Source: Novosphingobium sp. Chol11 (GTDB lineage: Bacteria; Pseudomonadota; Alphaproteobacteria; Sphingomonadales; Sphingomonadaceae). Taken from it: DNA of 64,000 bases. Below, piece by piece: positions 1 to 6,983 of the stretch. Both the position numbers and the translations under genes were made by a program. How positions within the stretch are numbered: the stretch's first letter is position 1; each line of letters starts with the position of its first letter. The notes beneath the pieces were generated by a model, which was given only the letters and a program-made list of their open reading frames with translations, ran no database searches and had not been told where the DNA came from. Location: positions 62,001-126,000 of the forward strand of contig CAMDQO010000005.1 of assembly GCA_945906105.1 (NCBI GenBank). The letters are read 5' to 3'.

Positions 1-218
1 GGGGCCGGTGCCTTGCGCAGGAAGCGCGAGAGGCCAGGAAGCACATCGCCCACCGGCTCAGCCATATCGACGCCGCAGGTGCCGGGTCGGCCCAGTTCAA
101 AGATCAGCTTTTCTTCCAGCGCCAGCCCGCGATCACCGCTTGCGGTGATGAGAGCGCTCTCGCCGGAACCAGCTTCGCCCATGGCGGGACGCCAGCCGGA
201 TGTGTTGGGCGCGTTCAT
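1..218 (-). CDS. gcvPB: Glycine dehydrogenase (decarboxylating) subunit 2, N-terminal part
   Basis: This is the start of the second half of the split P-protein of the glycine cleavage system, a PLP enzyme that decarboxylates glycine and passes the aminomethyl group to lipoyl-GcvH. About 72 residues are visible before the window edge. They include the family signature around residues 38-52 ([11 protein letters not shown]). The ATG at 216-218 overlaps the TGA of gcvPA (ATGA), so translation is probably coupled and the two subunits are made together. The catalytic lysine lies outside the window. The family call rests on this signature and on the gcvPA neighbour. Confidence 0.9.
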   Translation of the reverse strand, partial: MNAPNTSGWRPAMGEAGSGESALITASGDRGLALEEKLIFELGRPGTCGVDMAEPVGDVLPGLSRFLRKAPA

Positions 219-1600
219 GCCGGCACTCCTTCAAGGACTTGGCCTTCAAGCACTTCGGACAGGGCAGCGGCAAGCGCAGCGATGTCCTCATCGGTGGTGG
301 TTTCGGAGGCGCAGACCAGCAGGCCATGGCTCAGTGCCTCGGCATGAGGATAGAGCCGCCCGAGCGAGACTCCGCCCAGAATACCCCGGTCTGCCAGTTC
401 GCGAACCACGGTGCGGGCATCGCGCGGCAGCACCACGGTGAACTCGTTGACATAGGCATCGCCCAACACAGTAACGCCGGGAATGGCAGCCAACGCATCG
501 GCAGTGCGGCGCGCGACATCGTGGTTGATCCGGGCCAGTTTGGCCAGTCCTTCACCGCCCAGCAGCGTCATGTGGATCGAGAAAGCCAGCGCGCAAAGCC
601 CTGAATTAGTGCAGATATTGCTTGTCGCCTTCTCGCGGCGGATATGCTGTTCGCGGGTCGAGAGTGTCAGCACGAAACCGCGCCGCCCCTCGGCATCGAC
701 AGTCTGGCCGCAGAGGCGTCCGGGCATCTGGCGCACGAATTTCTCGTTGCAACCGAACAGCCCGAGGTAAGGCCCGCCGAACTGGAGTCCGACGCCGAGC
801 GACTGGCCTTCACCCACAACGATATCCGCGCCAAGGTGCCCCGGCGCCTCGATCAGGCCCAGCGCAACCGGCTCTGTAACAACGGCAATCAGCAGTGCGC
901 CAGCCGCGTGGGCAGCCTCCGCGATGGCAGCAAGATCGGGAATCCGGCCCAGCACATCAGGATACTGGACGACGACACAAGACGTTTCGCCATCAATCGC
1001 GGCGATCACCTCGGCATCGTCGGGCGTGGCGGAAAGCTGTGGCAGCCGCGTAGCAATCACATCGCCGGTGAACTTCGCCATGGTATGTGCAACGGCAGTG
1101 TAATGGGGGTGCAAGCCGCCTGAAACCACCGCGCGACAGCGCCGCGTGATGCGGCCGGCCATGGCAATCGCCTCCCAGCAGCCGGTCGAACCATCATACA
1201 TCGAGGCATTGGCAATATCTGTGCCGAGCAGCCGCGCGACCTGGGTCTGGAATTCGAACAGCACCTGCAATGTGCCCTGCGCAATTTCGGGTTGGTACGG
1301 CGTGTAGGCGGTGAGGAATTCGCCGCGCTGAATCAGATGATCAACTGAGGCGGGAATATGATGGCGATAGGCGCCTGCCCCGAGGAAGAACGGCGCGGCT
1401 CCGGCGGAGAGGTTCTTCGCCGCGAGGGAGGACATATGCCGTTCGACCGCCATCTCGCTGGCGTGCATCGGCAGGCCCGCGATGGGTCCGTCCAGACGGG
1501 CTGCGGCGGGAACATCCTCGAACAGCGCATCGACACTATCGACGCCGATCACGCCGAGCATATCGGCACGTTCGGCTGGGGTCAGGGGGAGGTAACGCAT
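215..1600 (-). CDS. gcvPA: Glycine dehydrogenase (decarboxylating) subunit 1
   Basis: First subunit of the heterodimeric P-protein (461 aa, normal for split gcvP). The N-terminus [15 protein letters not shown] and the blocks [12 protein letters not shown] and SMYDGSTG are typical of GcvPA. With GcvPB it decarboxylates glycine using PLP, feeding one-carbon units to folate through GcvH and GcvT. It is the third gene of gcvT-gcvH-gcvPA-gcvPB. Unusually, a 175-nt gap holding a palindromic repeat separates it from gcvH, while it overlaps gcvPB by 4 nt. Expression is presumably governed by the glycine riboswitch upstream of gcvT, unless the repeat adds a processing or attenuation step. Confidence 0.95.
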   Translation of the reverse strand: MRYLPLTPAERADMLGVIGVDSVDALFEDVPAAARLDGPIAGLPMHASEMAVERHMSSLAAKNLSAGAAPFFLGAGAYRHHIPASVDHLIQRGEFLTAYTPYQPEIAQGTLQVLFEFQTQVARLLGTDIANASMYDGSTGCWEAIAMAGRITRRCRAVVSGGLHPHYTAVAHTMAKFTGDVIATRLPQLSATPDDAEVIAAIDGETSCVVVQYPDVLGRIPDLAAIAEAAHAAGALLIAVVTEPVALGLIEAPGHLGADIVVGEGQSLGVGLQFGGPYLGLFGCNEKFVRQMPGRLCGQTVDAEGRRGFVLTLSTREQHIRREKATSNICTNSGLCALAFSIHMTLLGGEGLAKLARINHDVARRTADALAAIPGVTVLGDAYVNEFTVVLPRDARTVVRELADRGILGGVSLGRLYPHAEALSHGLLVCASETTTDEDIAALAAALSEVLEGQVLEGVPA

Positions 1601-1619
1601 ATCATTCTACTCACTTAAG

Positions 1620-1770
1620 TCCTCCCCTGGAAGGGGAGGTGCCGGAGCCCATCGACTTCGCTCTGGATAAACTGCGCCTTTGGTGCAGCGGAGCCGGAGG
1701 GGTATCACCGCCAGCGTTGTCACCCCTCCGTCAGCCCAAGCGGGCTGCCACCTCCCCCTCTTGGGGAGGA
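1620..1770. repeat. Palindromic intergenic repeat, family A, copy 1 (inside gcv operon)
   Basis: A 150-bp element bounded by short hairpins, CCTCCCCTGGAAGGGGAGG at the left and CCTCCCCCTCTTGGGGAGG at the right. The centre holds a GGAGGGGTATC...CACCCCTCCGTCAGCCC block. The same plan and much of the same sequence recur at about 3636-3773 and 58250-58386. It fills the gap between gcvH and gcvPA. No open reading frame is conserved between copies, so it looks like a non-coding REP/MITE-type element. Confidence 0.85.
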
Positions 1771-1775
1771 ACATG

Positions 1776-2147
1776 CTACAGCCCTTTCACAAACTCTGCG
1801 TATCCATCGGCGTCCATCAGGCTCGCCAGTTCACCCGCATCGGACAGGGTCAGACGGAACAGCCAGCCGCCGGTCTCAGCATCAGTGTTGACCAGCTCGG
1901 GTGCATCAGCGAGCGCCGCATTGCTTTCGCTGACCGTGCCGCTGACCGGCGAATAGACATCGCTGGCCGCCTTGACGCTATCGACCACGCAGGGCGCGTC
2001 GCCCTTTTTGACCGCTGCTCCGGCCTCGGGCAGATCGACATAAGTGATGTCACCCAGCTGGCTTTGGGCATAGTCGGTAATGCCGACGGTTCCGGCATCT
2101 CCTTCGACTTCGATCCACTCGTGATCCTCGGTGAAATAGCGGGTCAT
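1776..2147 (-). CDS. gcvH: Glycine cleavage system H protein
   Basis: Lipoyl carrier protein of the glycine cleavage system (123 aa, typical length). It shuttles the aminomethyl group between P and T proteins. The N-terminal TEDHEWIEVEGD block and the lipoylation motif DSVKAASD, with the modified Lys around residue 63, are both present. The gene starts 12 nt after gcvT, so the two are co-transcribed. The family usually has ESVK at the lipoyl site; here Glu is replaced by Asp, a conservative change. Downstream comes repeat A1 and then gcvPA. Confidence 0.97.
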   Translation of the reverse strand: MTRYFTEDHEWIEVEGDAGTVGITDYAQSQLGDITYVDLPEAGAAVKKGDAPCVVDSVKAASDVYSPVSGTVSESNAALADAPELVNTDAETGGWLFRLTLSDAGELASLMDADGYAEFVKGL

Positions 2148-2159
2148 CGGGAAAACTCC

Positions 2160-3293
2160 TCAGCGGTGGTAGTTGTGGGGGACAAAGGGCATCGGCACAA
2201 CGCGGGCAGGCAGGCGCTTGCCCCGCAGGTCGATTTCGAGAGCGGTGCCGTTTGCAGCCTGGGCCGCATCGACATAGGCCATCGCAATCGGGTGTTCGAG
2301 GCTGGGCGAGAACCCGCCCGAGCAGACGCGGCCAACTTGCGTCTCGCCGGCAAAGACCAGAGCACCTTCACGCGCAGCCTGTCGGCCTTCGAGCGCAAGG
2401 CCGATGCGCAGGGTGGCCGGGCCATCAGCCAGCACTTTCAGCACATGGTCAGCACCGGGGAAGCCACCTTCAATTCTGCGGCGCTTGTTGATGCCGAAGG
2501 TCAGCCCAGCACTCACCGGATCGGTGTCGGGGCTGAGGTCATGGCCGTAAAGCGGCAGGCCAGCCTCAAGCCGCAAGCTGTCACGCGCGCCAAGCCCGAT
2601 GGGTTTCACTTGCGGCTGCGCGCAAATCAGATCAGCGACGGCAACGGCAGCTTCGTTCGGCACCGAAATTTCGAACCCGTCCTCGCCGGTATAACCCGAA
2701 CGGCTGATCCAGACGTCTGCACCGCCGAGCACAAAACGCCCACCCTTCATGAAGGTCAGCGCCGAGAGCGGATATTCGCCCGAAACCAGCCTCTCCAGCG
2801 CGGCGAACGCCTTTGGCCCTTGCAGCGCCAGCAGAGCATGGTCCTCGAGATGGTTGAGCGTCACTTCATCGGGCAGCGCTTCACGCAGGGTGCCGATATC
2901 GTCCCACTTGGTCGCGCCATTGACGACGAGATAGAACCCCTCGTTCCAGCGCGAAACCATCAGATCATCAAGGATACCGCCATTCTCATCGAGCAGCAGC
3001 GAATAACGCACCGATCCAAGCTTCAAAGTCGAAAGGTCAATCGGCAGCACCGCTTCCAACGCCGCCTCAACGCCTTCGCCAGAAACAAATAGCTGCCCCA
3101 TGTGGCTGACATCGAACAGCCCGGCGCTTTCCCGCGTCCACAGGTGTTCGGCAAGGATGCCTTCGTATTGGACGGGCATGAAATAACCGGCGAATTCAAC
3201 CATCCGCCCACCGCGCGCGCGGTGCCATGCGTCAAGCGGAAGCGTCATCACTTCCACTTCGGACAGATCATCATCTTCGATTTGATCGTTCAA
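2160..3293 (-). CDS. gcvT: Glycine cleavage system T protein (aminomethyltransferase)
   Basis: Folate-dependent aminomethyltransferase that releases ammonia from aminomethyl-lipoyl-GcvH and forms 5,10-methylene-THF. The N-terminal LPLDAWHRARGGRMVEFAGY and VSHMGQL blocks and the C-terminal half are typical; length is about 377 aa. I chose a TTG start at 3293 because it has GGAG seven bases upstream and sits just below the riboswitch. An ATG at 3248 also leaves the whole domain intact but has poor Shine-Dalgarno spacing. It heads the gcvT-H-PA-PB operon and is controlled in cis by the glycine riboswitch. Confidence 0.95.
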   Translation of the reverse strand: MNDQIEDDDLSEVEVMTLPLDAWHRARGGRMVEFAGYFMPVQYEGILAEHLWTRESAGLFDVSHMGQLFVSGEGVEAALEAVLPIDLSTLKLGSVRYSLLLDENGGILDDLMVSRWNEGFYLVVNGATKWDDIGTLREALPDEVTLNHLEDHALLALQGPKAFAALERLVSGEYPLSALTFMKGGRFVLGGADVWISRSGYTGEDGFEISVPNEAAVAVADLICAQPQVKPIGLGARDSLRLEAGLPLYGHDLSPDTDPVSAGLTFGINKRRRIEGGFPGADHVLKVLADGPATLRIGLALEGRQAAREGALVFAGETQVGRVCSGGFSPSLEHPIAMAYVDAAQAANGTALEIDLRGKRLPARVVPMPFVPHNYHR

Positions 3294-3327
3294 GACACAG
3301 CTCCGCACAGTTTGGCACACCATTCAG

Positions 3328-3545
3328 GTGCCCCCTCTGTCACGGAAACCTGAGAGCTTTCCCCCGAGCCAAGGCCCAAAGTTACCCCTTCGGCGGCGCT
3401 GTTCCGGCATATTTGCCAGCAGCACACTTTCCAGAGCGTCGCTATTGACCCACGCGGTCCATTGGCCTGAGAGATTCCGGGGCGGTTGCTCCTTCGGCGC
3501 CCAGCTATCCATCCGAAGACGAATCGCCGGGACTCTCCCGCGCGG
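3328..3545 (-). promoter_or_regulatory. Tandem glycine riboswitch upstream of gcvT
   Basis: On the minus strand two glycine-aptamer signatures lie in tandem. Aptamer 1 (about 3545-3445) starts GGAGAGTCCC, contains GCCGAAGGAGCAA and ends with ATCTCTCAGGCC. Aptamer 2 (about 3440-3330) has CTCTGGAAAG, CCGAAGGGGTAAC, GCTCTCAGG and a closing ACAGAGGGGG. The short AT-containing linker and adjacent gcvT start fit a classic glycine-ON switch. The last aptamer ends roughly 35 nt before the proposed TTG start. No clear intrinsic terminator is visible between aptamer 2 and gcvT, so control of translation initiation is a reasonable guess. Confidence 0.95.
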
Positions 3546-3583
3546 TCAGCGACTGCTTGGCGTTTGGCTGTGCTGGCAGATGG

Positions 3584-3589
3584 AGTCAA
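3584..3589 (-). promoter_or_regulatory. Possible -35 element for the gcv operon
   Basis: TTGACT on the minus strand, about 40 nt before the first aptamer. No convincing -10 hexamer can be seen at 16-18 nt, which is common for alphaproteobacterial promoters, so this is only a candidate. Confidence 0.3.
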
Positions 3590-3635
3590 GCCGCGTCCAG
3601 TACCCTCAATGCCTAGAATAATCTGAACCACAGAG

Positions 3636-3773
3636 TTCCTCCCCTAGAAGGGGAGGTGGCAGCCCGCTTGGGCTGACGGAGGGGTGACAACACTGGCGTT
3701 GATACCCCTCCGTCACACCTTCGGCGCGACACCTCCCCCACAAGGGGAGGATCGAAGTGATTCACAATTTCAG
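3636..3773. repeat. Palindromic intergenic repeat, family A, copy 2
   Basis: Inverted relative to copy 3 at 58250-58386. Its hairpin ends are CCTCCCCTAGAAGGGGAGG and CCTCCCCCACAAGGGGAGG. The similarity to copy 3 continues past the hairpin into a flanking GATCGAAGTGATTCACAATTT, so the true element boundary lies outside the last G-run. It lies between the glycine riboswitch promoter region and the 3' end of the NAD(P)-binding protein gene. Confidence 0.85.
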
Positions 3774-3782
3774 CAGTCTGCT

Positions 3783-4505
3783 TTATTCCACAGTGTCGCC
3801 ATGCACCGCCCGCCGTACGCTGGCTTCCAGCGCGACACGGCGGATCGCGCGCAGGATCTCCTCATGCTCATAGGTAAAACGGCCGCGCGCTTTCTGCTTG
3901 GTCAGCGCCAGGATCGCTTCGGCCATCACTTCGGAATGGATCGAACGATAGCGTTCATATTTACCCTGCAAGAACAGGTCGATCACCGGGCTGAGTATCT
4001 GGGCAAGCCGCTCAAGCAGCCGCCTTTCCTTGCGCGGGCCGATCAGCAGGCCGGGACGCAGCACATCGGTGCGGTGGTAGCTGAGCCGCGAAAGGGCAAT
4101 ATCCACCTCACCCTTGACCCGCAGGTAAAGCCCTTTCGCGCTGGGATCGGCACCTATCGACGAGACGGCGATAAGCTGCCGCGCTCCCGCCGCCAGCCCC
4201 CAGCGCGCGCAATCGAGCACCAGCTTTTCGTCCACCGCGCGAAATGCCGCCTCGTCCTTGCCCGCTTTTTTCCAGGTGGTGCCCAAAGCAATCACCAGAA
4301 CATCGGGCTGGGCAGCGGCGATGGCATCTTCCCAGCCGCTGACCGGTGCCAGCAGCACTTCCATCCGCGCTCCCTTTGGCAGGTCTGCCTCGCGCCGCGA
4401 TACGGCAACGATCTTCACATCGCTGCGTCCGACACAGGCCGCAATCAGCGCCGATCCGACAAGGCCGGTCGCGCCGACAAGGCAGATGCGGGTCTGCCTA
4501 GACAT
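3783..4505 (-). CDS. NAD(P)-binding Rossmann-fold protein (NAD-dependent epimerase/HTATIP2-like)
   Basis: 240 aa. The N-terminal dinucleotide-binding motif CLVGATGLVGSAL (residues 8-20) defines an atypical SDR/NmrA-like fold, with VSSIGAD in the position of the catalytic serine strand and RPGLLIGPRKERR further on. Similar proteins are annotated as NAD(P)H-binding oxidoreductases or nucleoside-diphosphate-sugar epimerases of unknown substrate. It has no signal peptide and is presumably cytosolic. Neighbours are separated on both sides by repeats (A2 downstream, C1 upstream), so it is probably transcribed on its own. The substrate cannot be deduced. Confidence 0.75.
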   Translation of the reverse strand: MSRQTRICLVGATGLVGSALIAACVGRSDVKIVAVSRREADLPKGARMEVLLAPVSGWEDAIAAAQPDVLVIALGTTWKKAGKDEAAFRAVDEKLVLDCARWGLAAGARQLIAVSSIGADPSAKGLYLRVKGEVDIALSRLSYHRTDVLRPGLLIGPRKERRLLERLAQILSPVIDLFLQGKYERYRSIHSEVMAEAILALTKQKARGRFTYEHEEILRAIRRVALEASVRRAVHGDTVE

Positions 4506-4537
4506 TGACCAGTCCTGACCGTCGCCTGCCTATTTCT

Positions 4538-4627
4538 TTCGTCATTGCGAGGAGCGAAGCGACGAAGCAATCCAGAGCGCAGTGCCCCAACGCTCTGGAT
4601 TGCTTCGCTACGCTCGCAATGACGAAG
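4538..4627. repeat. Palindromic repeat, family C, copy 1
   Basis: An almost perfect 90-bp inverted repeat: TTCGTCATTGCGAGGAGCGA at the left end and the complementary CGCAATGACGAA at the right end. The arms also share AAGCAATCCAGAGCG / CGCTCTGGATTGCTTCG. A second copy with a diverged centre is at 43780-43872. This sequence type is familiar as a dispersed palindromic repeat in many proteobacterial genomes. Here it separates dgt from the downstream NAD(P)-binding gene and could act as an mRNA 3' stabiliser. Confidence 0.88.
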
Positions 4628-4651
4628 CTAGAATGAGAAGTTGGTGAGAAA

Positions 4652-5821
4652 TCAAACATTACTCAGCCCCTCGGGCGTCTCACCGAAAATGCGCGCATAG
4701 GCGGAGATGGCAAAGCGGTCGGTCATTCCGGCGATATAATCGGCGATATGTCGGCTGCGGTCAGGTTCACCCTCATGCTGACGCGCGGCCCAGCTATCGC
4801 CCATCAGCGCCGGATCAGCCGAATAGGCATTGAACAGCGCAACGGTTACATCGCGCGCACGCTCTGCTGTGGCGATCTGAGTGGGATGATAATAGAGTTT
4901 TTCGTACATGAAGTGCTTGAGCTGCCGTTCCTCGTCAGCGACCTGTGATGAGAAGGCCGCCGTCATCCGCCCCGCCTTGCGGACTTCATTGGCGCTCGCA
5001 AGCCCCTTCACGCGTTCGCGCGTCTCGGTGATAAGATTGTTTACCATCCAGCCGATCTGGCCGCGCACCAGTTCGCGTAGTTGCCGGTCACGCGGCGCGG
5101 TGGGAAAGCGCCGCTCGACCTCGCGCCAGTGATCGGCGACGAAAGGCAGCGTCAGCAATTCATCGAGTTCAAGAAACCCGGCGCGCAGGCCATCGTCGAT
5201 GTCATGGTTGTCATAGGCGATGTCATCGGCCAGCGCCGCCACCTGCCCTTCAAGGCTGCACCAATCGGACAGGCCGAGCGGGAAGGCGGCGTCAAGTTCG
5301 GCCAAAGCCCAGTTCGGTTTGCTGAGCGGGCCGTTGTGCTTGGCCAGACCTTCCAGCAATTCCCATGTCAGGTTGAGCCCATCGAATTCGCAATAAGGGC
5401 TTTCCAGCCGCATCAGCGTGCGCAGGCACTGGGCGTTGTGATCGAAGCCGCCATAGGGCTCCATCGCCGCATCAAGCCCGGCTTCCCCGGCGTGGCCGAA
5501 CGGCGGATGGCCAATATCATGCGCCAGACACAGCGCCTCGGTCAGATCCTCATCAAGTCCCAAAGCCCGCGCGATTACCCGGCCAATCTGGGCGACTTCA
5601 AGGCTGTGGGTGAGGCGCACGCGGTAATGATCGCCATCAGGCGCGATGAACACCTGCGTCTTGTGGCGCAGGCGGCGGAACGAAATCGAATGGATGATGC
5701 GGTCACGGTCCCGCTGGTATGGCCCGCGCGGCCCCCGAGCGAGGACATCAATCGCGGCAAATTCACGACCCCGGCTTTGGGCCGGATCGCTGGCATAGGG
5801 GGCAAGCGGAGCGCCGGTCAG
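4652..5821 (-). CDS. dgt: Deoxyguanosinetriphosphate triphosphohydrolase-like protein, CTG start proposed
   Basis: HD-superfamily dNTP triphosphohydrolase (dGTPase-like). Motifs are ASDPAQSRGRE, RDRDRIIHSISFRRLRHKTQ, LTHSLEV and the metal-binding LAHDIGHPPFGHAGE. The conserved N-terminal blocks run back to about 5800, well upstream of the first in-frame GTG at 5653, which lies inside the conserved HKTQVF segment. Between the stop of the upstream racemase gene (5846-5848, same frame) and 5653 there is no ATG, GTG or TTG. A CTG at 5819-5821, preceded by GGGGGGAT at about 9 nt, would give TGAPLAPYASDP, a normal-looking N-terminus, and 389 aa. A sequencing error or stop readthrough remains possible. 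Confidence 0.85.
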   Translation of the reverse strand: MTGAPLAPYASDPAQSRGREFAAIDVLARGPRGPYQRDRDRIIHSISFRRLRHKTQVFIAPDGDHYRVRLTHSLEVAQIGRVIARALGLDEDLTEALCLAHDIGHPPFGHAGEAGLDAAMEPYGGFDHNAQCLRTLMRLESPYCEFDGLNLTWELLEGLAKHNGPLSKPNWALAELDAAFPLGLSDWCSLEGQVAALADDIAYDNHDIDDGLRAGFLELDELLTLPFVADHWREVERRFPTAPRDRQLRELVRGQIGWMVNNLITETRERVKGLASANEVRKAGRMTAAFSSQVADEERQLKHFMYEKLYYHPTQIATAERARDVTVALFNAYSADPALMGDSWAARQHEGEPDRSRHIADYIAGMTDRFAISAYARIFGETPEGLSNV

Positions 5822-5845
5822 CGGATTATCCCCCCAGAATCCACG

Positions 5846-6544
5846 TCAAGTATCCTCGCCAAGTATCCACGCCGAAGCCGCCTCGGCATGGATGCGTGTG
5901 CAATCATAAACCGGCAGCACATTGGCTTTGACACTGACGATCATTTCCAGCTCGGTACAGCCCAGAACCACCGCCTCTGCGCCGTCCTGCTCCAGATTGG
6001 TGAGCACGGTCTTGAGCTCACGCTCCGCCTGACGGCTCGCCTTGCCGAGCATCAGTTCATCATAGATGATCCGGTCAAGCACCTCAACAAAACCCATCTC
6101 GGGCGGCAGCAGCTCGATATCGCGGGCGATCAACTTCTGGCGATAAAAGCTTTCGACCATGACATTGCGCGAACCGATCAGCGCCACTTTCTTGCACCCA
6201 TCGCTGGCGATCCGTTCCGCGACGCATTCGGCAATATGGATCACCGGCACCGAAACGGCAGCGGCCACCTGATCATAGACCTTGTGCATCGAATTGGCGC
6301 CGATGATGATCGCGCCCGCCCCCGCCCCTTCCAGTCTCCGCGCGCTGTCTGCCAGCACTTCGGCGGCGCGGTTCCATTCCTCGGGCGAGGAAAGCCGCTG
6401 CAGGTCGGAGAAATCAAGGCTTTCAATCAGCAGCGGTGCGGATGCACGCGGCCCAGCCTTGGCCTGGACGATGCGATTGATATGTTCGTAATAGGTGCGG
6501 GTCGAGAGCCAGCTCATACCGCCGATAAGGCCGAGTTTTCGCAA
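5846..6544 (-). CDS. Aspartate/glutamate racemase family protein (YgeA-like), first catalytic Cys missing
   Basis: 232 aa, with the family opening LGLIGGMSWLSTRTYYEHIN. PLP-independent racemases of this family use two cysteines. The second is present in VVLGCTELE (Cys196), but the first, normally CTNTMHKV, reads GANSMHKV with Gly at position 82. Proton abstraction from one face should therefore be lost or altered, so racemase activity is doubtful; a lyase-like, isomerase or binding role is possible. A TTG start with GGGAGA upstream is used. The stop is in the same frame as the following dgt, with only 24 nt before the proposed CTG start. Confidence 0.85.
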   Translation of the reverse strand: MRKLGLIGGMSWLSTRTYYEHINRIVQAKAGPRASAPLLIESLDFSDLQRLSSPEEWNRAAEVLADSARRLEGAGAGAIIIGANSMHKVYDQVAAAVSVPVIHIAECVAERIASDGCKKVALIGSRNVMVESFYRQKLIARDIELLPPEMGFVEVLDRIIYDELMLGKASRQAERELKTVLTNLEQDGAEAVVLGCTELEMIVSVKANVLPVYDCTRIHAEAASAWILGEDT

Positions 6545-6668
6545 CGTCTATTCTCCCGAAGTCTGGTGATGACCCCTGTGCAAGCGGGGCATTACGCAAG
6601 CCGGGCGGCTGCGTCCAGCCGCACAGAGCCTCGGTCCACCGCCTTGGCGGGGCGCAGTATCGCTGATC

Positions 6669-6983
6669 TCAGCGCTTCTCCGGCGCAAAGCCGCTGGCGC
6701 ACATCACTGCAGCACTGGAAGTGACTTTCCACAGCTGCCAATCGGCCAGCCGCTGGACCATCGCCACATAATCAGTGAGCGAGTTTTTGGTGCCTTGCAG
6801 GGATTGCAACCGCTTGAGCTGACCGAGCGACAGCCGGTCAGTCATCCGCTCGGCCATGCAGGCGGCATTGGGCTTGTCCAGCCCAGCATCGGTCAGCGCC
6901 GTGCGCACCCGTCCCTCGGCCAGCTTGCCGGTGGAACAGGCGCTGAGCAGGGCCACGGCGACAAGGATGAAAGCGCGGCGCAT
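6669..6983 (-). CDS. Small lipoprotein, function unknown
   Basis: 104 aa. The N-terminus MRRAFILVAVALLSACSTG is a lipoprotein signal with lipobox LSAC, so the mature protein is predicted to be lipidated at Cys16. The remainder is a mostly helical domain with LSLGQLKRLQSLQG and two further cysteines. It follows pntB by a one-base overlap of stop and start and so is probably the last gene of the pnt operon. I do not recognise a named family. Whether it is functionally tied to transhydrogenase is unknown. Confidence 0.75.
   Translation of the reverse strand: MRRAFILVAVALLSACSTGKLAEGRVRTALTDAGLDKPNAACMAERMTDRLSLGQLKRLQSLQGTKNSLTDYVAMVQRLADWQLWKVTSSAAVMCASGFAPEKR

Noticed and set aside
1680..3092. 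Long plus-strand reading frame opposite gcvH and gcvT
   Set aside because: It is an antisense shadow of two strongly conserved genes, crosses repeat A1, and its translation shows no recognisable domain.
5081..6724. Plus-strand reading frame of over 500 codons opposite dgt and the racemase gene
   Set aside because: The opposite strand encodes clear family motifs throughout. The length is a by-product of GC-rich codon usage.
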